DNA of 64,000 nt from Metellina segmentata (taxonomy: Eukaryota > Arthropoda > Arachnida > Araneae > Tetragnathidae): positions 83,384,931 through 83,448,930 of the forward strand of contig OX375872.1 of assembly GCA_947359465.1 (NCBI GenBank), written 5' to 3'. A program made the position numbers and the translations under genes. The notes beneath the pieces were generated by a model. The model was not told where the DNA came from and did not search any database. It saw nothing but the letters and a program-made list of their open reading frames with translations. Below are positions 61,573 to 64,000 of this stretch, in pieces (position 1 is the first letter of the stretch; the number at the start of each line of letters is the position of its first letter).

Positions 61573-61728
61573 CCTTTAGACTACGGCCGGTACAGCTTGT
61601 ACCTTGATCGTGCCAAGAAAGAAGTTAAACTACGGCCAGTATAGTAATTGTAACTTGAAAGCGATAAGAAAGATTTTAGACTACGGTCTGTACAGCAGTT
61701 AGTCGTACCTTGAAAGTTATAAGAATCA
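61573..61728. repeat. Three tandem copies of a roughly 50-bp unit
   Basis: TTAGACTACGGCCGGTACAG ... GTACCTTGAxxGxGxxAAGAA starts at about 61575, 61625 and 61676. The copies differ at several positions and have small length changes. Confidence 0.75.
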
Positions 61729-61797
61729 TGCCAAGAAATAATCGCGTCAGTAATATCTGTAGCCGTTGTCAAAAGGTTAATTTCAACTAAAATATTA

Positions 61798-62110
61798 GGA
61801 GCCATGGTAGCCCGGTTGGAAAAGTAACGAATTAGCAACCGGATGGTTGCTAGTTCGAATTCAACCAATGTATCGTCATATACAAAGAGGGCTGGTGAAC
61901 GTTAAATTTGTCGTGGCCTCAAATGTCCCCCCGTTGGCATGATGTGGAAGTTTGGAGAGTGAGGTGCCAACTCAGGTGCAACCTCGTCATCCGACCGCGG
62001 TTCAAAATTACTTGGAGTTGTCCGCGGATCTTTTTCTTCGGGTTTGATCCCGGACAAGTGCCAATAGCCCGTTGTATTGTTCCAATATGACGTTTAATTA
62101 ATATACCTAC
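61798..62110 (+). mobile_element. Full-length CTAC-tailed SINE with 11-bp target duplications
   Basis: The head reads GCCATGGTAGCCCGGTTGG (A-box region) and GCTAGTTCGAATTCAACC (B box). The central domain has GGCTGGTGAACGTTAAATTT, GTCGTGGCCTCAAATG and GTGGAAGTTTGGAGAGTGAG. The end reads TTTGATCCCGGACAAGTGCC, CAATAGCCCGTTGTATTG and TACCTAC. Perfect repeats CTAAAATATTA at 61787-61797 and 62111-62121 bound it. This is the best reference copy of the family in the window. Confidence 0.9.
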
Positions 62111-62121
62111 CTAAAATATTA

Positions 62122-63378
62122 ATATTTCACTGATGAAATGATAAATTAACTATGCATCACACAAGCAATGCAATACCTGCCACCTGTGTTGATTCTCGTT
62201 CATGTATTTAGGCATGCCGTTTACTTTGGAAAAGCTTGAGGGTTCTGGTTTCAATCCAAGAAAAACAAGCCGTACTAAAGAAAATACATGTATAGAGTAT
62301 CCTTTCCGCTTCATGCTTTTTATTAATTGTAATTCTAGTTTACAGGTTTTTGAAGGAAGCTTTTAGCGTTGACATTTGCAAAGAAAACTTCCCCTTCCCT
62401 TCAAGCGAGATAAAAAAAAATTTATGGTTATTACCTAGTCCTTTTCACAAATTTTATTTTAAAATAATAATATGGCAGTTAATTGATTGATTGACAGATG
62501 TGAAGAGATAGCAATAGTTTTAACAATTTCACAAATCGTGTTTAGCTCAATAGTATAAGACTAGTTCTCAGATGGAATTTGCTTTATGAAGTACCCAAAC
62601 TTAGTTTATATCTCTTATACATTTATTTTTAGAGCTCCAAAACACAAGTAAATAGCACGGAACATTTAATTTTATATGTGATTTTCTCCAATAAATAAAT
62701 AGTTTGTGTGTGTCCAATCATTTCTTATTTCAATTACAAATTAACAAGAATTTAAAAAAGCAACGATGTGCCTTAGTTCTTACGTGATTATATATAAATA
62801 GTTTTGCTAATCTCATATTTTCGTTACATTTCAAAGAAATCAGAAACAAAGAATGGACTGTAATTTCATAAGAAAATGCTTTTTCGTTTAAAATAAGGGC
62901 TATAATTGTTACTATCTCTTATAACGATTAAAATATTGATAAATAGCACTACACAGAAGTGCATTTTAATAAAAAACAGATATTTAGGTAGATTTAGATA
63001 ATTTATAATATGGAAAGAAATAAAGAATAAAGCAATCAAAGCACCATCAAGAACACGATAAAAAATTATTTATCCTGTGGCAATCAGATGTATTGAGTAT
63101 TATCCTGTCCTTAAAGTCTGCTAAAGTTTTATCAAAAGTAGACTACTGCCCACTGGAAACAACGTTTCTTTTAAAATTGTGTTTTCAATCGAAAACAGTG
63201 TTCGCCAAAGGGCTGACACTTGTAAATAGGTAAGTTAACAAAAATATTCATGTATTCAGGAATAAACACACGGTAAAATAAATTTTCAGACTCATCAAAA
63301 GGTAGTATTGCTAGTTGATGTGTGTAAATTCTGCTATTTTTTTAATCTCTGGATTGTGTATCTGCTTGAATTATAAGT
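62122..63378. other. No recognisable gene
   Basis: AT-rich background; nothing supportable. Confidence 0.5.
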
Positions 63379-63507
63379 TCAGATGTTGTCATCATCTGAC
63401 CGTGGTTCAAATTTAAATGATATTGTCTTTGAAACTTTCCCTGTGGGATTGATTTCGGACCGTCGTTGTGTTGCTCTAGTGCGACGTTAATTAATTATCT
63501 ACGTGCT
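63379..63507 (+). mobile_element. SINE 3' half
   Basis: TCATCATCTGACCGTGGTTC, CCTGTGGGATTGATTTCGGA, TGTGTTGCTCTAGTGCGACG and TTATCTACG: the 3' half of the CTAC-tailed family on the plus strand. Confidence 0.7.
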
Positions 63508-63555
63508 TTGATTATGAGCAAAAAAGGTAAAATTAAATAGAGCCCATAATATTGT

Positions 63556-63866
63556 AAGTAGGTAATCGAATTAACCATGAACTGGAGCAAGACATTGGAC
63601 TATTATCGACGGTCAGAAATCAATCCCAGAGGGAAGGATCCGAAAACAACACATCGTTATTTTGAACCAAGGTCAGATGGCAAGGTCAACACTTGCTCTG
63701 GCATCCACTCTCCAAACTTGCTCATTAAGCCAACGTGAGGACGTTTGAAACCACGACAGAATTAACGTGCACCAGCCCCCATGCACACGACGGTCTTTGG
63801 TTGGATCAAGTTTAGAACTCGCAAACCTTATTTTCTTAATCCGCTATTCTTCCAACCGTGCCTCCA
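63556..63866 (-). mobile_element. Near full-length CTAC-tailed SINE
   Basis: On the minus strand: GGAGGCACGGTTGGAAGAAT, GTTTGCGAGTTCTAAACTTG, GGGGGCTGGTGCACGTTAAT, then CGTCGATAATAGTCC and a TACCTACTTAC tail. It faces the plus-strand half copy at 63379-63507 tail to tail. Confidence 0.78.
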
Positions 63867-64000
63867 AATATGTTAAGAATTTGAATACTTCAAAATGAAT
63901 TTTGCTAAAAAAAAGTTTATTTTTACATTAAAAACTTGGAATTAGTTTAGTTTCAAGAGACCAATCAGTATAACAAACGAAACAGCACTAGTAAGGCAAT

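Overview
The window looks like nuclear DNA from a spider or close chelicerate. It is AT-rich, almost gene-free and full of transposable-element relics, and its one confident protein-coding gene is an arthropod beta-type octopamine receptor. The taxon is inferred from repeat style (tRNA-derived SINEs with CTAC-type tails, Tc1, hAT, Gypsy and Helitron relics) and from the receptor class. No species can be named from sequence alone.

The gene lies at 54851-56146 on the minus strand. It is a 431-codon uninterrupted reading frame for a class A GPCR with every amine-receptor hallmark (D3.32, DRY, TM5 serines, CWLPFF, NPxxY). A consensus splice donor sits 65 nt past its stop codon, and a GC- and CpG-rich block lies 0.5-1.1 kb upstream as a candidate promoter or 5' exon. 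A 380-bp pyrimidine-rich tract lies further upstream.

Most other recognisable sequence is mobile or repetitive. From left to right: a minus-strand SINE (213-481); a 90-bp tRNA-sized retroposon (6031-6120); a Tc1 relic (8690-9318); a Gypsy-like gag/pol relic (about 11590-13020); a second Tc1 relic (13763-14235); an Asp-tRNA-like SINE with 14-bp target duplications (16800-17074); a SINE with 15-bp duplications (22252-22549); a SINE split by a 1650-bp inverted-repeat DNA transposon (25083-27054); a hAT relic (27828-28775); two nested, oppositely oriented copies of one Helitron (41373-44706); a 245-bp satellite array (46563-49516); and SINE copies towards the right end.

Two dispersed families deserve attention. 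One consists of six short elements with TTAA-anchored inverted ends and an internal 43-bp minisatellite built on the palindrome GACGAGATATCTCGTC. The other is a roughly 50-bp near-palindromic motif found at six places. The rest (495-6018, 18046-22236, 28776-33066, 34280-36907, 37172-39508, 49691-54590, 57260-60307 and smaller gaps) shows nothing I can support as a gene. All coordinates come from reading by eye. Repeat boundaries are good to a few bases where target duplications are given, otherwise to about 10-30 bases.
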